DNA of 64,000 bases, taken from contig NZ_JAJSLW010000024.1 of assembly GCF_021729145.1 (NCBI RefSeq), forward strand, positions 1 through 64,000. The letters run 5' to 3'. The notes beneath the pieces were generated by a model. The model searched no databases. It was not told the origin of the DNA and saw only the letters and a program-made list of their open reading frames with translations. The translations under genes and the position numbers were made by a program. This stretch comes from Membranihabitans maritimus. Its GTDB lineage: Bacteria > Bacteroidota > Bacteroidia > Chitinophagales > Saprospiraceae. Of this stretch, positions 36,444-45,553 are shown piece after piece; position 1 is the stretch's first letter, and every line of letters starts with the position of its first letter.

Positions 36444-37478
36444 TTATGTCAAAAAAGGATAATCGTCTTCTACATAATTGTCTTCATACAATTCCGAAGG
36501 ATCTGGAAATGGGGATTCCTCGGCAAATTTTACTGCTTCTTCAATGGTTTCTTTAATATCATCCTTTATAGATTTTATTTCCTCTTCCGAAGCTATTTCG
36601 TTTTCCAGAATTTTCTTTTCCAGCATTTTGACCGGGTCTTTGTCTTTATAGGACTTCAATTCTTCTTTGGTACGATACTTTGCAGGGTCTGAAACGGAGT
36701 GACCTTTGTATCTATAGGTTTTGATTTCGAGGAAGTAAGGTCCTTTTCCTGCCCGAATGTGTTTGGCGGCTTTTTCCAGGGCTTCGTGGACATCTTCTGG
36801 TTTCATACCATCTACAGCTTCGCTTGGCATATCAAAAGGCATTCCCACTTTATAAATATCTGTCAAACTTGAAGTTCTTTCAACAGAAGTCCCCATGGCA
36901 TAGTGGTTATTTTCACAAATGTATAAAACGGGTAATTCCCACGTTTTTGCCATATTAAAGGATTCGTACAATGCTCCCTGTCGAGCAGCTCCGTCTCCAA
37001 ACATACAAACGGATAGATTGTCAGTCCCTTTATATTTCTCTGCAAATCCGATTCCCGTACCTATGGGTATTTGGGCTCCTACAATTCCATTTCCTCCAAA
37101 GTACCTGTGTTCTTTCGAAAAGAAGTGCATAGACCCGCCTTTCCCTTTTACAGAACCGGTCTTTTTACCCCAAAGTTCGGCCATACATTCTTTCGCCGAA
37201 AGTCCCCTGGCAAGAGCTATGCCATGCTGCCTGTAACCCGTCACGATAGCGTCTTCAGGGCGTATAGCTGACACTAATCCTGCAGCAATAGCTTCCTGAC
37301 CTATATAGACGTGGCAAAATCCACGAATATTTTGACGGCCGTATTCCATCAGTGTACGCTCTTCAAAACGGCGAATTAACAACATGGTTTCATACCATGT
37401 CATGTATGTTTTTTTGCTATAACTATCGGTATTCGATTTTTTGGTAGTTTTTGTATTTTTCTTTGTAGTAGTTGTCAT
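36444..37478 (-). CDS. pdhA: Pyruvate dehydrogenase E1 component, alpha subunit
   Basis: A 344 aa TPP-dependent dehydrogenase subunit. The TPP motif starts at GDGAARQGALYESFN and ends at ENNHYAMGTS. The activation-loop region shows RYKGHSVSDPAKYR. The N-terminus has a Lys/Thr-rich tail before WYETMLLIRRFEERT. It converts pyruvate together with the E1 beta subunit and E2/E3, none of which is next to it. No fused beta domain is present, in contrast to the E1 fusion at 13.7 kb. Confidence 0.94.
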   Translation of the reverse strand: MTTTTKKNTKTTKKSNTDSYSKKTYMTWYETMLLIRRFEERTLMEYGRQNIRGFCHVYIGQEAIAAGLVSAIRPEDAIVTGYRQHGIALARGLSAKECMAELWGKKTGSVKGKGGSMHFFSKEHRYFGGNGIVGAQIPIGTGIGFAEKYKGTDNLSVCMFGDGAARQGALYESFNMAKTWELPVLYICENNHYAMGTSVERTSSLTDIYKVGMPFDMPSEAVDGMKPEDVHEALEKAAKHIRAGKGPYFLEIKTYRYKGHSVSDPAKYRTKEELKSYKDKDPVKMLEKKILENEIASEEEIKSIKDDIKETIEEAVKFAEESPFPDPSELYEDNYVEDDYPFLT

Positions 37479-37579
37479 AATTTTATTTTAAATTGACATA
37501 TTAGGCATTCCGCTACGGAACCCCAAATATAGAAAACTTAGATCGATATTTGAAAACCAACCTTTAAATTATAACCGAA

Positions 37580-38686
37580 TTGGAGCTTCTTAGTTTAAAA
37601 CTTATCCATTTTAAAAATTATAGAAATGCTGAATTTTCATTTAATCCTTATCTGAATTTGATAACGGGAAATAATGGAATGGGAAAAACCAATATCCTGG
37701 ATGCCATTTACTATTTAGCTTTTGGTAAAAGTTATTATAGTATTCCGGATAAAAAATTAATTCGCTTTGATGATTTTGAGGATCGAAATTCTTTCCACAG
37801 AGTGGAAGGGAAGGTTACAGGAACTGAAAAGTATCATTTTACGTATAGTGGTGCCCGTAAGAAAACCGTATTTCGAAATAATGAACCCTATGAAAAAATA
37901 TCTGACCATATAGGTAATATTCCCGTTGTATCCATTTTCCCGGAAGATATAGCCTTGGTGAAAGGAGATTCTTCTCTCCGGAGGAAATTCGTTGACAATA
38001 CAATTAGCCAATCTGATAGGATGTACCTGAATCATTTAATGTATTATAATAAGATTATAAAGAGAAAGAATGAATTGTTAAAACAGTTCTCGATGAATTA
38101 CAGGGATAAGGATATTTTGTTGGATAAATATGACAGGGAATTGAAGGATCCTGGAGAGTATATAATTATCGCGAGAAAACAATTTCTTGATGAATTTAAT
38201 TTATTCTTTCAAAAATATTATCGATTGATTTCCGGGAAAATGAACGAAAAGGTAACTATCAAGCATGTGAGGACCGTTTTGCCCAATGAATTTTCTACTA
38301 TAATATTCCAAACCAGACAGGAAGATATTCGGAAGAAGAGAAGCACTATGGGACCACACAGGGAGGATTTTAGAATTTATATCAATGAAAAGTATGCTAA
38401 ATATTTTGCTAGCCAGGGACAACAGAAAAGCATCCTCTTTGCTCTGAAATTAGCACAATTTGAATATATTAAGAGGATCCTGCAAAAGAAGCCGATTTTA
38501 TTATTGGACGATTTTTTTGAAAAACTGGATGAAAACAGAATAGTTAACCTAATGCAGCTTTTAAAGGATTCTTTTTTTGGTCAGATATTTGTTACTGATA
38601 CAGACCCCAAAAGAATGGAGGGGATTGCACAAAAATTAGGATTTGATTTTACTACATTTACGATTGAAGAAGGCCAATTGATATGA
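37580..38686 (+). CDS. recF: DNA replication and repair protein RecF
   Basis: A 368 aa SMC-like ATPase that helps load RecA at ssDNA gaps. Walker A is GNNGMGKTN (about 30-38), the signature motif region contains RSTMGPHREDF and ASQGQQKS, and Walker B is LLLDDFFEKLD. The best start is TTG at 37580 because the conserved opening LLSLKLIHFKNYRNAEF begins just there and no ATG fits. Its stop overlaps the DUF721 start by 4 bp. No dnaA or dnaN is nearby. Confidence 0.95.
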   Translation: MELLSLKLIHFKNYRNAEFSFNPYLNLITGNNGMGKTNILDAIYYLAFGKSYYSIPDKKLIRFDDFEDRNSFHRVEGKVTGTEKYHFTYSGARKKTVFRNNEPYEKISDHIGNIPVVSIFPEDIALVKGDSSLRRKFVDNTISQSDRMYLNHLMYYNKIIKRKNELLKQFSMNYRDKDILLDKYDRELKDPGEYIIIARKQFLDEFNLFFQKYYRLISGKMNEKVTIKHVRTVLPNEFSTIIFQTRQEDIRKKRSTMGPHREDFRIYINEKYAKYFASQGQQKSILFALKLAQFEYIKRILQKKPILLLDDFFEKLDENRIVNLMQLLKDSFFGQIFVTDTDPKRMEGIAQKLGFDFTTFTIEEGQLI

Positions 38687-38970
38687 GCAAAGATTTTACA
38701 AATATTAAGAATATACTTTCAGGTATATCCAGGGATCCAAGGTATTCATCTAAATTGGATGAAAAGAGAATTGAACAAGTTTGGGAAGAAAGCAATTCAC
38801 CATTTATAGTTTCCAGAACGGAAAAAGTTTCATTCAGGGATGGAAAGCTATTGTTATTTATTAATTCTGCACCGTTGAAACAAGAGTTATTTAACAGTCG
38901 ACCATTAATCATTAAAAAAATAAATGATGCATTGGGTCAGGAAGTGGTCAAAGAAATTGTTATCCGGTAA
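38683..38970 (+). CDS. DUF721 (DciA-like) protein
   Basis: A 95 aa protein of the DUF721 family; the family includes DciA, a loader of the replicative helicase in many bacteria without DnaC. Recognisable segments are ERIEQVWEES (here KRIEQVWEES), SFRDGKLLLFINSAPLKQEL, and the closing INDALGQEVVKEIVIR. Short DUF721 proteins of this size are common in Bacteroidota. It overlaps recF by ATGA and is followed by a strong hairpin, so the two form an operon. Function as a helicase loader is inferred. Confidence 0.85.
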   Translation: MSKDFTNIKNILSGISRDPRYSSKLDEKRIEQVWEESNSPFIVSRTEKVSFRDGKLLLFINSAPLKQELFNSRPLIIKKINDALGQEVVKEIVIR

Positions 38971-38975
38971 AAAAA

Positions 38976-39012
38976 AGCAGTGAAAAGTTTTCAAACCTTC
39001 ACTGCTTCTTTC
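38976..39012. terminator. Intrinsic terminator between the recF-DUF721 operon and the S8 protease gene
   Basis: 9-bp stem AGCAGTGAA/TTCACTGCT (38976-38984 with 38998-39006), followed by TCTTTCC on the plus strand and by a run of T on the minus strand. It probably serves both convergent genes. Confidence 0.8.
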
Positions 39013-39028
39013 CTTATTGCTTTTTATT

Positions 39029-40684
39029 TTAGGAATTTCCTTTTGCCCTTGAAGCAGCTAGTTTATATGCTTTTTCTGCATTGAGAATTCCTCCGCTTAC
39101 GCTTAATTTTGAAAAATTAACCATATCTTCTGTACCCGGTTGGATGACTTTTTCTTTAATTGGATCACTTGAAACCATTAAAATTTCTTTTACTTCTTCC
39201 GCAGAAAGGGAAGGAAAATTTGCTCGAATAATAGCTGCTACTCCAGCCACTACAGGCGCTGCCATACTGGTTCCTGAGGAATTTTTGTAATTATTATCCG
39301 GTGCCGTGGAGTATATATTATGTCCAGGAGCAAAAATATCAACATTGATTTGACCGTAGTTTGAAAAAGTAGCAACTGAATTTTCGTCTTTAACCCTACT
39401 TAATGCGCCTACTTCGATCCAGTTCCTAGCTTGTTTTTTCCCAAATATTTTTCCGAAAAAACCATTTCGGTCATATTGATCTGTAGGAAAATTCGCTGAT
39501 GTATCTGTGTCGGAAGATTCATTTCCTGCTGCGTGAACAAGTAAAACATCCTTCTTAGCAGCGTATTTAACGGCGTCATCAACTACTTTTTTTGCAGGTG
39601 ATATTCCTTTTCCAAAACTCATATTGATGATTTTAGCACCGTTATCTACAGCATATCGGATTCCGTTTGCTACGTCTTTGTCGCGTTCGTCACCATCGGG
39701 AACAACCCTTACACCCATAATTTCAACCTGATTTGATACGCCATCCATGCCAATCATATTATTGTTTTCAGCACCTATGATTCCCGCTACATGTGTACCG
39801 TGAAAAGCATCAGGACCAGCTATATCATTATTACCGTAGTATTTTTCATTTTTGTCTTCAAAGTTATCGTTAACTATGGATCTTGGATCGAATTCAGGAT
39901 TGTATCCGTATTTGTACTTAGACTCATAATATTTTTCTCCCTGATTTATATCATCAAGAATAAAGTTTTCCAATTCTTCAAAATTTTTGAAAGACTTGCC
40001 AGTCGATTCCAAAATATTTTTAAGCACTCCAATTACTTGCAAGTTAATATTATCTTTCTCTTCTTCAAGTTTGGAAATACTATTACTGTTAATAGCCATT
40101 TCATTCCCAACTGTAGCATGGGCCATATTGAGAAAATTCTCAATAAACGATTTTTGCTGCGCTAGATTTTCATAATCTTTTTTGGATTTTTCGTATTCCG
40201 ACTCTACTTTTTTCTTGTAAGTCAAGTATTTGGCATATTCTTTTTTCTCTTTTTTGCCTAGATTCAATGGATTAACATCCTCATATTTTTTCTTTAAGGA
40301 GACATATTGCCTGGTGATTTCGTACGTATCGTGATTTACGTTTTCGCCAGAAGCATTACCGATGAAATTCCAGCCATAGATATCGTCAATATACCCATTG
40401 TTATCATCATCTTTATTATTACCTGCTACCTCCCCCGGGTTTTTCCACATTACGTTTTTTAAATCTTCGTGGTCTGCGTCCACACCTCCGTCCAAAACAG
40501 CTACGATTACTTTGTTTTTTGGATTTGCTATTAAGTTGTTTTCATAAATTGATTGTACATTGGCCCCGTTTACTGAAGCTCCATGTAGTAAAAACCAATC
40601 CTCGTTTTGGCCACTTAAAGAAATGGTAGAAAGAAAGATAATAAAAAGACTATAGTATAAGTTTTTAACCTTCAGTGAGTTCAT
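39029..40684 (-). CDS. Secreted subtilisin-like (S8) serine protease
   Basis: A 551 aa protein with a signal peptide (YYSLFIIFLSTISLSG, then QNED). The catalytic triad is complete: Asp65 in VLDGGVDADHEDL, His295 in FHGTHVAGIIG and Ser473 in SGTSMAAPVVAG, with the oxyanion Asn388 in HAAGNES. An insert of about 190 residues, mostly charged and helical, separates the Asp and His motifs (for example KKKYEDVNPLNLGKKEKKEY), much longer than in subtilisin but seen in Bacteroidota S8 proteins. There is no T9SS C-terminal domain, so it is likely periplasmic. Confidence 0.93.
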   Translation of the reverse strand: MNSLKVKNLYYSLFIIFLSTISLSGQNEDWFLLHGASVNGANVQSIYENNLIANPKNKVIVAVLDGGVDADHEDLKNVMWKNPGEVAGNNKDDDNNGYIDDIYGWNFIGNASGENVNHDTYEITRQYVSLKKKYEDVNPLNLGKKEKKEYAKYLTYKKKVESEYEKSKKDYENLAQQKSFIENFLNMAHATVGNEMAINSNSISKLEEEKDNINLQVIGVLKNILESTGKSFKNFEELENFILDDINQGEKYYESKYKYGYNPEFDPRSIVNDNFEDKNEKYYGNNDIAGPDAFHGTHVAGIIGAENNNMIGMDGVSNQVEIMGVRVVPDGDERDKDVANGIRYAVDNGAKIINMSFGKGISPAKKVVDDAVKYAAKKDVLLVHAAGNESSDTDTSANFPTDQYDRNGFFGKIFGKKQARNWIEVGALSRVKDENSVATFSNYGQINVDIFAPGHNIYSTAPDNNYKNSSGTSMAAPVVAGVAAIIRANFPSLSAEEVKEILMVSSDPIKEKVIQPGTEDMVNFSKLSVSGGILNAEKAYKLAASRAKGNS

Positions 40685-40796
40685 TATTAAATTTTAATTT
40701 TACATGATAAAACCATGCGAATTTACGTTTATAAATCGTAAATAAGATAGTTTTAAAATAATTCTAACATAATTTCAAGCATCATATACGTATTTT

Positions 40797-41705
40797 ATGA
40801 AATTATTATATCGATATATATTGTCGGCCGCTTTATTTTGTTTTTCTCTTACTAGTCATTCACAAAACATAGAAGCAGGATTGGGGTTAGGAATCTCGGG
40901 ATATAACGGTGATTTCCTCCCGGAAGTTTCACAATTTACCAAAACCATATATGGTGCGGGTCAATTGAGTGCACTTATCCATTTTAATGAACGGCTTGGA
41001 ACACAATTTTTTTTAAGTCTAGGTCGGGTAGGTGCCGACGACAAGGATTTTGGCAGGGAAGATCGCAACCTGTCCTTTATAACCAATATTACTGAATTGG
41101 GGGGACGTGCTATATTCAATGTGATCCCATTTGATCCTTATGGAGAGTACGGGAGAAAATTTACATTTTATATTGGAGCGGGAGTCTCCGCATATAAATT
41201 TAATCCATATACTACTAATCACCAGGGACAAAAAGTTTTTCTACAGGAGGTAGGCACTGCCGGTCAATATTTACCGGACGAAATGAGTACAAGTAAACCA
41301 TATAGCTTGTTTGGCGTGGGAATACCCGTTACAGGGGGTATTAAATGGGCCGTTACTCCTCAATTAATTTTGGGGTTGGAAATTGATTACCGGCATATAT
41401 TTACGGATTACATTGATGATTTCGGACGAGATCGATACCCTGCCTTTGACGATCTGGCCTTATCCAATGATCAGGCTGCTTTGTTGATTGATCGGGGATG
41501 GGAGGTTAGTTATGATCCTAACAGCAATATAAGCCCTATTGATGCAGCTAAACAGAGTTATGAAAATATGGAATTAGAGGGGTTGTTGAGATCTTCGGGT
41601 TCATATGATGATAGTTTTGGATTTATTTTCCTGAAAGTAAGTTATATCCTGGAGGATTTATCTTTTGGGTTTGGCAAGTCCCGGTTTGGATGTTATCAAT
41701 TTTGA
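40797..41705 (+). CDS. Outer membrane beta-barrel protein (DUF6089-like)
   Basis: A 302 aa protein with a signal peptide (YILSAALFCFSLTSHS, then QNIE). The mature part shows alternating beta-strand patterns with glycine-aromatic ends (GLGLGISGYNGDF, TFYIGAGVSAYKFNP, LILGLEIDYRHIFTDYIDDF) and terminal aromatic residues, typical of small OmpA-like barrels of the DUF6089/PorG-related type. Function is unknown; some relatives take part in type IX secretion, but this gene does not stand near any por/spr gene. Confidence 0.8.
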   Translation: MKLLYRYILSAALFCFSLTSHSQNIEAGLGLGISGYNGDFLPEVSQFTKTIYGAGQLSALIHFNERLGTQFFLSLGRVGADDKDFGREDRNLSFITNITELGGRAIFNVIPFDPYGEYGRKFTFYIGAGVSAYKFNPYTTNHQGQKVFLQEVGTAGQYLPDEMSTSKPYSLFGVGIPVTGGIKWAVTPQLILGLEIDYRHIFTDYIDDFGRDRYPAFDDLALSNDQAALLIDRGWEVSYDPNSNISPIDAAKQSYENMELEGLLRSSGSYDDSFGFIFLKVSYILEDLSFGFGKSRFGCYQF

Positions 41706-42145
41706 TGACAAACCCATTAGCCAAAGTAGTTAGATGCCGGTCTCGTTTTTTCTTTTTCTTAAGCTATTCATGTCCGCTTGCTGGCTTTTTTTTTTCGTAC
41801 TTATCAAGTTTGACCAATCTCAATCGCTCCCAGAATTAGGTTATTTGCTTTATAGTAAGATCTTTAACCCGGGAAGATAATATTGCTACTTCTCTTGATG
41901 TTTTGCCCGGTTTTTGTCGATTTGCCAATTCATTAGTTGAAACCGGCAAGATCGTTTCGAAGGAGTCTGGGAAAGAGATAAAAACCTGCTTTTATCCCGA
42001 TCGACAATATCGGGATCTACGGATTGGTGAATTGATCTGAATGGAATGTAGGGATGAACAGTCCGCTAAGGTCAAATTTGAGGATTGTTTATTTGAACCA
42101 TTACTATATTGATTTTGTATTTTGTGACTAAATCGGGGCTAATAG
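41706..42145. other. Gene-free intergenic stretch
   Basis: 440 bp without a convincing frame. An 8-bp inverted repeat ATCCCGAT-N7-ATCGGGAT lies at 41994-42016, without a T-run, so it may be a regulator site. The recQ promoter should lie in the last 100 bp, but no clean box was seen. Confidence 0.5.
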
Positions 42146-44035
42146 ATGGAATTTTACGAAGTTTTAAAAAGGTATTGGGGGTATGAATCTTTTCGCGAAG
42201 GGCAATATGAAGCCATTGAATCTATAGATTCCGGCAGGGATACGCTTTTAATCTTGCCTACGGGAGGTGGAAAATCCTTATGTTACCAAATTCCTGCCAT
42301 TAAATCCGGTAAAGTTTGTTTGGTTATTACCCCACTAATTGCGTTAATGGAGGATCAGGTTTCTAATCTAAAACGGAAGGGTGTAAATGCCGAATATTGG
42401 CATAGTGGCATGAGCGATAATGAACAGCGGAGGATCGTTGAAATTTTTAGAAATACAAAAGAACATCTCCTGTTTTATCTTTCTCCGGAACGGTTGGACA
42501 GTGAATATTTCAGGGAATTGACAGATCCTGCCAGGATCGCTTTTGTAGCTGTGGATGAGGCACATTGTATTTCACAATGGGGGTATAATTTCAGGCCAGC
42601 ATATCGTAAAATTAGTACATTCAGGGAAAAATTCCCAGGACTTCCTGTTATAGCCATGACTGCTACTGCTGCGCCAATAATAGAAAAAGATATCATTGGA
42701 CAATTGATGTTGAATAATCCCAGGATTTTCAAAAGGTCTATTTATAAGCCCAATTTATCTATTTTTCAGGAAGAAGAACCAGACAAAAATAAATTCCTGG
42801 CAAACTACACTAAGAGTCTAGAAGGTAGTGGAATTATTTACTACAGGAACCGAAATGGTACGGAGAAAATTGCGGCCATGTTATCTAATTATGGTCGAAG
42901 GTGTACATTTTACCATGCGGGAATGGCCATGGAAGAGCGTGCTTTGGTCCAAAAAAAATGGTTGGAAGGAAAATTTGATTTTATTGTTGCTACCAATGCG
43001 TTTGGGATGGGAATCGACAAGGACAATGTAAGGTGGATTATTCATTTGGCACCACCGCCATCATTGGAAGAGTACTATCAGGAAATAGGAAGGGCCGGAC
43101 GGGATCTCAAACATGCAAAGAGTTATTTACTGTGGACTGAATTTGATTTTGAGGATATGAAATCGATCATAGATATTAAATATCCCGATTTGAAGTCTTT
43201 AAAAAGGATCCTGAGAAATTTTTTTAATTATTTTCAACTACCGGTTTCGAGAGAGCCGTTGAAAATTGAGTTTAATATAGATTCCTTTGTCTCGGATTTC
43301 AAGGATTCATTTTCCAGGATTCATCATGCGTTTTCTTTATTAGATAGACTTGAGTTTCTAAGTTATTCAGAACCGCAGGAACGGCAGGCTATGGTGAGGC
43401 TCAATAAATTTAAAATTAACCTGGAGGATCTGAAGAGAAGTTCTCCCAAAATTTTACGTGTTATTAATCACTGGATGAGAACGATTGAAAATGCTTTTTG
43501 GACAGATATTGAATTTTCAATGGACGAATTGGCATTTGAGCTGGATCTGGATAAAGAAGATTTATTCCATCGTATAAAAGTGATGAAGTCGATGGGAATG
43601 ATCAAATTTACTCCCCCAGGTAATTTTGCTACAGTTCTATTTTCACGGGGTAGGCCTTCCATTGAAAATATTTACCTGGATAAAAAAGTTATCGATGAAT
43701 TAAAAAGCAGGGAACTACATAGTCTGAAGGTAATGGAAGATTTTATTAAAAGTGACCATTGCAGGTTTCAAGCGTTAAGAACTTTTTTTGGGGAGGAGAA
43801 AGGAGAGCCTTGTAGACATTGTGATATTGATTACTTAATAGAAGCAAATAACAAGGAAAAGTTGGAAGAAATAAAAAGTCTATTGAAGGATAAATTGAAA
43901 AAACACCCCTTGGATATTTTTGATTTTGTAGTTGGTCAGGACAATGAATATCTGGCAAAAGAAGCAATAAGAGATATGTATAGACAACAATTAGTGAAGT
44001 ATTCAGACAATAAGCTAAAATTAAATATTCATTGA
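42146..44035 (+). CDS. RecQ family ATP-dependent DNA helicase
   Basis: A 629 aa 3'-5' superfamily 2 helicase. Motif I is LPTGGGKSLCYQIPA, motif II DEAHCISQWGYNFRPAYR, motif III MTATAAP, motif VI QEIGRAGRD. The RecQ C-terminal (winged-helix) segment follows, but the zinc-binding cysteines are reduced to one pair late in the sequence (CRHCD) and no HRDC domain is evident, as in the short RecQ form found in many Bacteroidota. Its stop overlaps the start of a glycosyltransferase gene by 4 bp. Confidence 0.9.
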   Translation: MEFYEVLKRYWGYESFREGQYEAIESIDSGRDTLLILPTGGGKSLCYQIPAIKSGKVCLVITPLIALMEDQVSNLKRKGVNAEYWHSGMSDNEQRRIVEIFRNTKEHLLFYLSPERLDSEYFRELTDPARIAFVAVDEAHCISQWGYNFRPAYRKISTFREKFPGLPVIAMTATAAPIIEKDIIGQLMLNNPRIFKRSIYKPNLSIFQEEEPDKNKFLANYTKSLEGSGIIYYRNRNGTEKIAAMLSNYGRRCTFYHAGMAMEERALVQKKWLEGKFDFIVATNAFGMGIDKDNVRWIIHLAPPPSLEEYYQEIGRAGRDLKHAKSYLLWTEFDFEDMKSIIDIKYPDLKSLKRILRNFFNYFQLPVSREPLKIEFNIDSFVSDFKDSFSRIHHAFSLLDRLEFLSYSEPQERQAMVRLNKFKINLEDLKRSSPKILRVINHWMRTIENAFWTDIEFSMDELAFELDLDKEDLFHRIKVMKSMGMIKFTPPGNFATVLFSRGRPSIENIYLDKKVIDELKSRELHSLKVMEDFIKSDHCRFQALRTFFGEEKGEPCRHCDIDYLIEANNKEKLEEIKSLLKDKLKKHPLDIFDFVVGQDNEYLAKEAIRDMYRQQLVKYSDNKLKLNIH

Positions 44036-45111
44036 AGAAGATCATAAGAATCATAACTACTTCCCAATACCCCTATGATCAAAGATTGAGAAAAGTGGCG
44101 ATTGTCCTTGAGGATATTGGATATGAAGTACATATTACAGATCGCTCAAAAGGGAATTATTCAGGAGAGATTAATACGATATTTAAAAGGGGATTCCTTT
44201 TTTATATGGAGTATAATGTAAGGGTTTTCTTTATATCTCTATTTACTCCCGGGGAAACCTTTTATGTGGCAGATATTGATCCTATGCCGGCAATTATTCT
44301 TCTCTCTTTTTTTCGGAAACATCAAATTATTCTCGATTTGCACGAGTGGTTTCCGGAAGTTCCTGAACTTGAGGGTGCCCGGGTTAAGAAAAATATTTGG
44401 CGGTTTATTGAGCGTTTTAGTTTCCGGGTCGCTAATATTATTGTTACGGTCAATGATTCACTAAGCGAGATTTATTATAAAAATTATGGACGCAAGCCGA
44501 TTGTTGTAAGGAATATACCATTATTAAGAAGAAAGGTCCGGGTAAATGGGAGAAAGAAAAATTTTGAGAATAGAATCATTTATTACCAGGGAGCTGTCAA
44601 TACAGGAAGGGGATTGGAAGCAGCCATAGAAGCAATGAAATGGCTGCCAAATTGGAAATTATGGATTGTTGGAGATGGGGATATTTTGGATTCTTTGAAA
44701 AACACAGCTTCCATATCCACTGCCAGGGAGAGAATCATTTTTTGGGGAAGAAAAAAAACTGATGAATTAGATAATCTGATGGCTGAGGCAACTGTGGGTA
44801 TTAATTTACTGGAATCCAATTCTGCTAATTATTATTACAGCCTGGCGAATAAATTCTTTGATTATATGATGATGGGCATTCCTTCTATAAATATGAATTT
44901 TCCGGAATATCGAAGGTTGATTAAAAAAATTGATTCCGGATATTTATTAGAAAAACTTGATGCTCGAGACCTCGCGAAACTTGTGTTGTCGATTGAATAT
45001 GACGAATACGAATCGAAAGTTGATAATTGTGTAAGGGCTTCTAAAGTTTATAATTGGGAAATAGAATCGGAAAAATTAAAAATGGCAGTAAATAGTTACC
45101 TGAAAACCTGA
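44032..45111 (+). CDS. Family 4-type glycosyltransferase
   Basis: A 359 aa GT-B fold glycosyltransferase. The N-terminal domain begins IIRITTSQYPYDQRLRK-like, with DLHEWFPEVPE; the second domain has IIYYQGAVNTGRGLEAAIEA, LWIVGDGDILDSLK and FWGRKKTDEL, typical of GT4 enzymes, and the Glu-rich donor region with LLESNSANYYYSLANKFFDYM. The start is a TTG overlapping the recQ stop; no ATG lies near. It probably adds a sugar to a cell-surface glycan. Confidence 0.85.
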   Translation: MKKIIRIITTSQYPYDQRLRKVAIVLEDIGYEVHITDRSKGNYSGEINTIFKRGFLFYMEYNVRVFFISLFTPGETFYVADIDPMPAIILLSFFRKHQIILDLHEWFPEVPELEGARVKKNIWRFIERFSFRVANIIVTVNDSLSEIYYKNYGRKPIVVRNIPLLRRKVRVNGRKKNFENRIIYYQGAVNTGRGLEAAIEAMKWLPNWKLWIVGDGDILDSLKNTASISTARERIIFWGRKKTDELDNLMAEATVGINLLESNSANYYYSLANKFFDYMMMGIPSINMNFPEYRRLIKKIDSGYLLEKLDARDLAKLVLSIEYDEYESKVDNCVRASKVYNWEIESEKLKMAVNSYLKT

Positions 45112-45553
45112 ATTCTATGAATTTTTAGCATTCAGGTCACAAGATAACTGTGGGAGTCGTAAGGGAAGAAGGCATACATACTGGATTATTTATATCCTTT
45201 TTTTTGTGAATAAAAATCGTTCTTTGGAGCAAGCATGGGATCTGAAGTAGTAATGATCTCAATAGACTGTTGAGAAAAGGAGAAAGTATTGTTTTCCATC
45301 TCTTTACCTTTTTTCGATAAAACCTCAAGTATGTGTCGTCGAATAACCTTTCGGGAAGACTGGGTACACTTTTCCATAAACCTTCCATTCTATATGAAAG
45401 GATCGCTTTTTGTCGCAATTAGGGTGGAAACCAGGTATTGCTTTCATTCGGGTTGCCAGGTTAAAAGTTCAGGGTGAAAAAATTTGTTGGTATTCTTGAG
45501 AACACTGACTACTTTTGTGAGCGAATTTTAAGGACCTGAATAAACAATTTGGT
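45112..45553. other. Intergenic region with a possible gene remnant
   Basis: 442 bp. On the minus strand a stretch ending at 45186 has protein-like composition (MENNTFSFSQQSIEIITTSD, then MLAPKNDF) for about 55 codons, but it has no plausible upstream continuation, so it may be the tail of a lost gene. I could not assign it to a family. Confidence 0.35.

Noticed and set aside
39791-40165. Plus-strand frame opposite the S8 protease insert
   Set aside because: Hydrophobic antisense shadow of Lys/Glu codons; no signal or family pattern.
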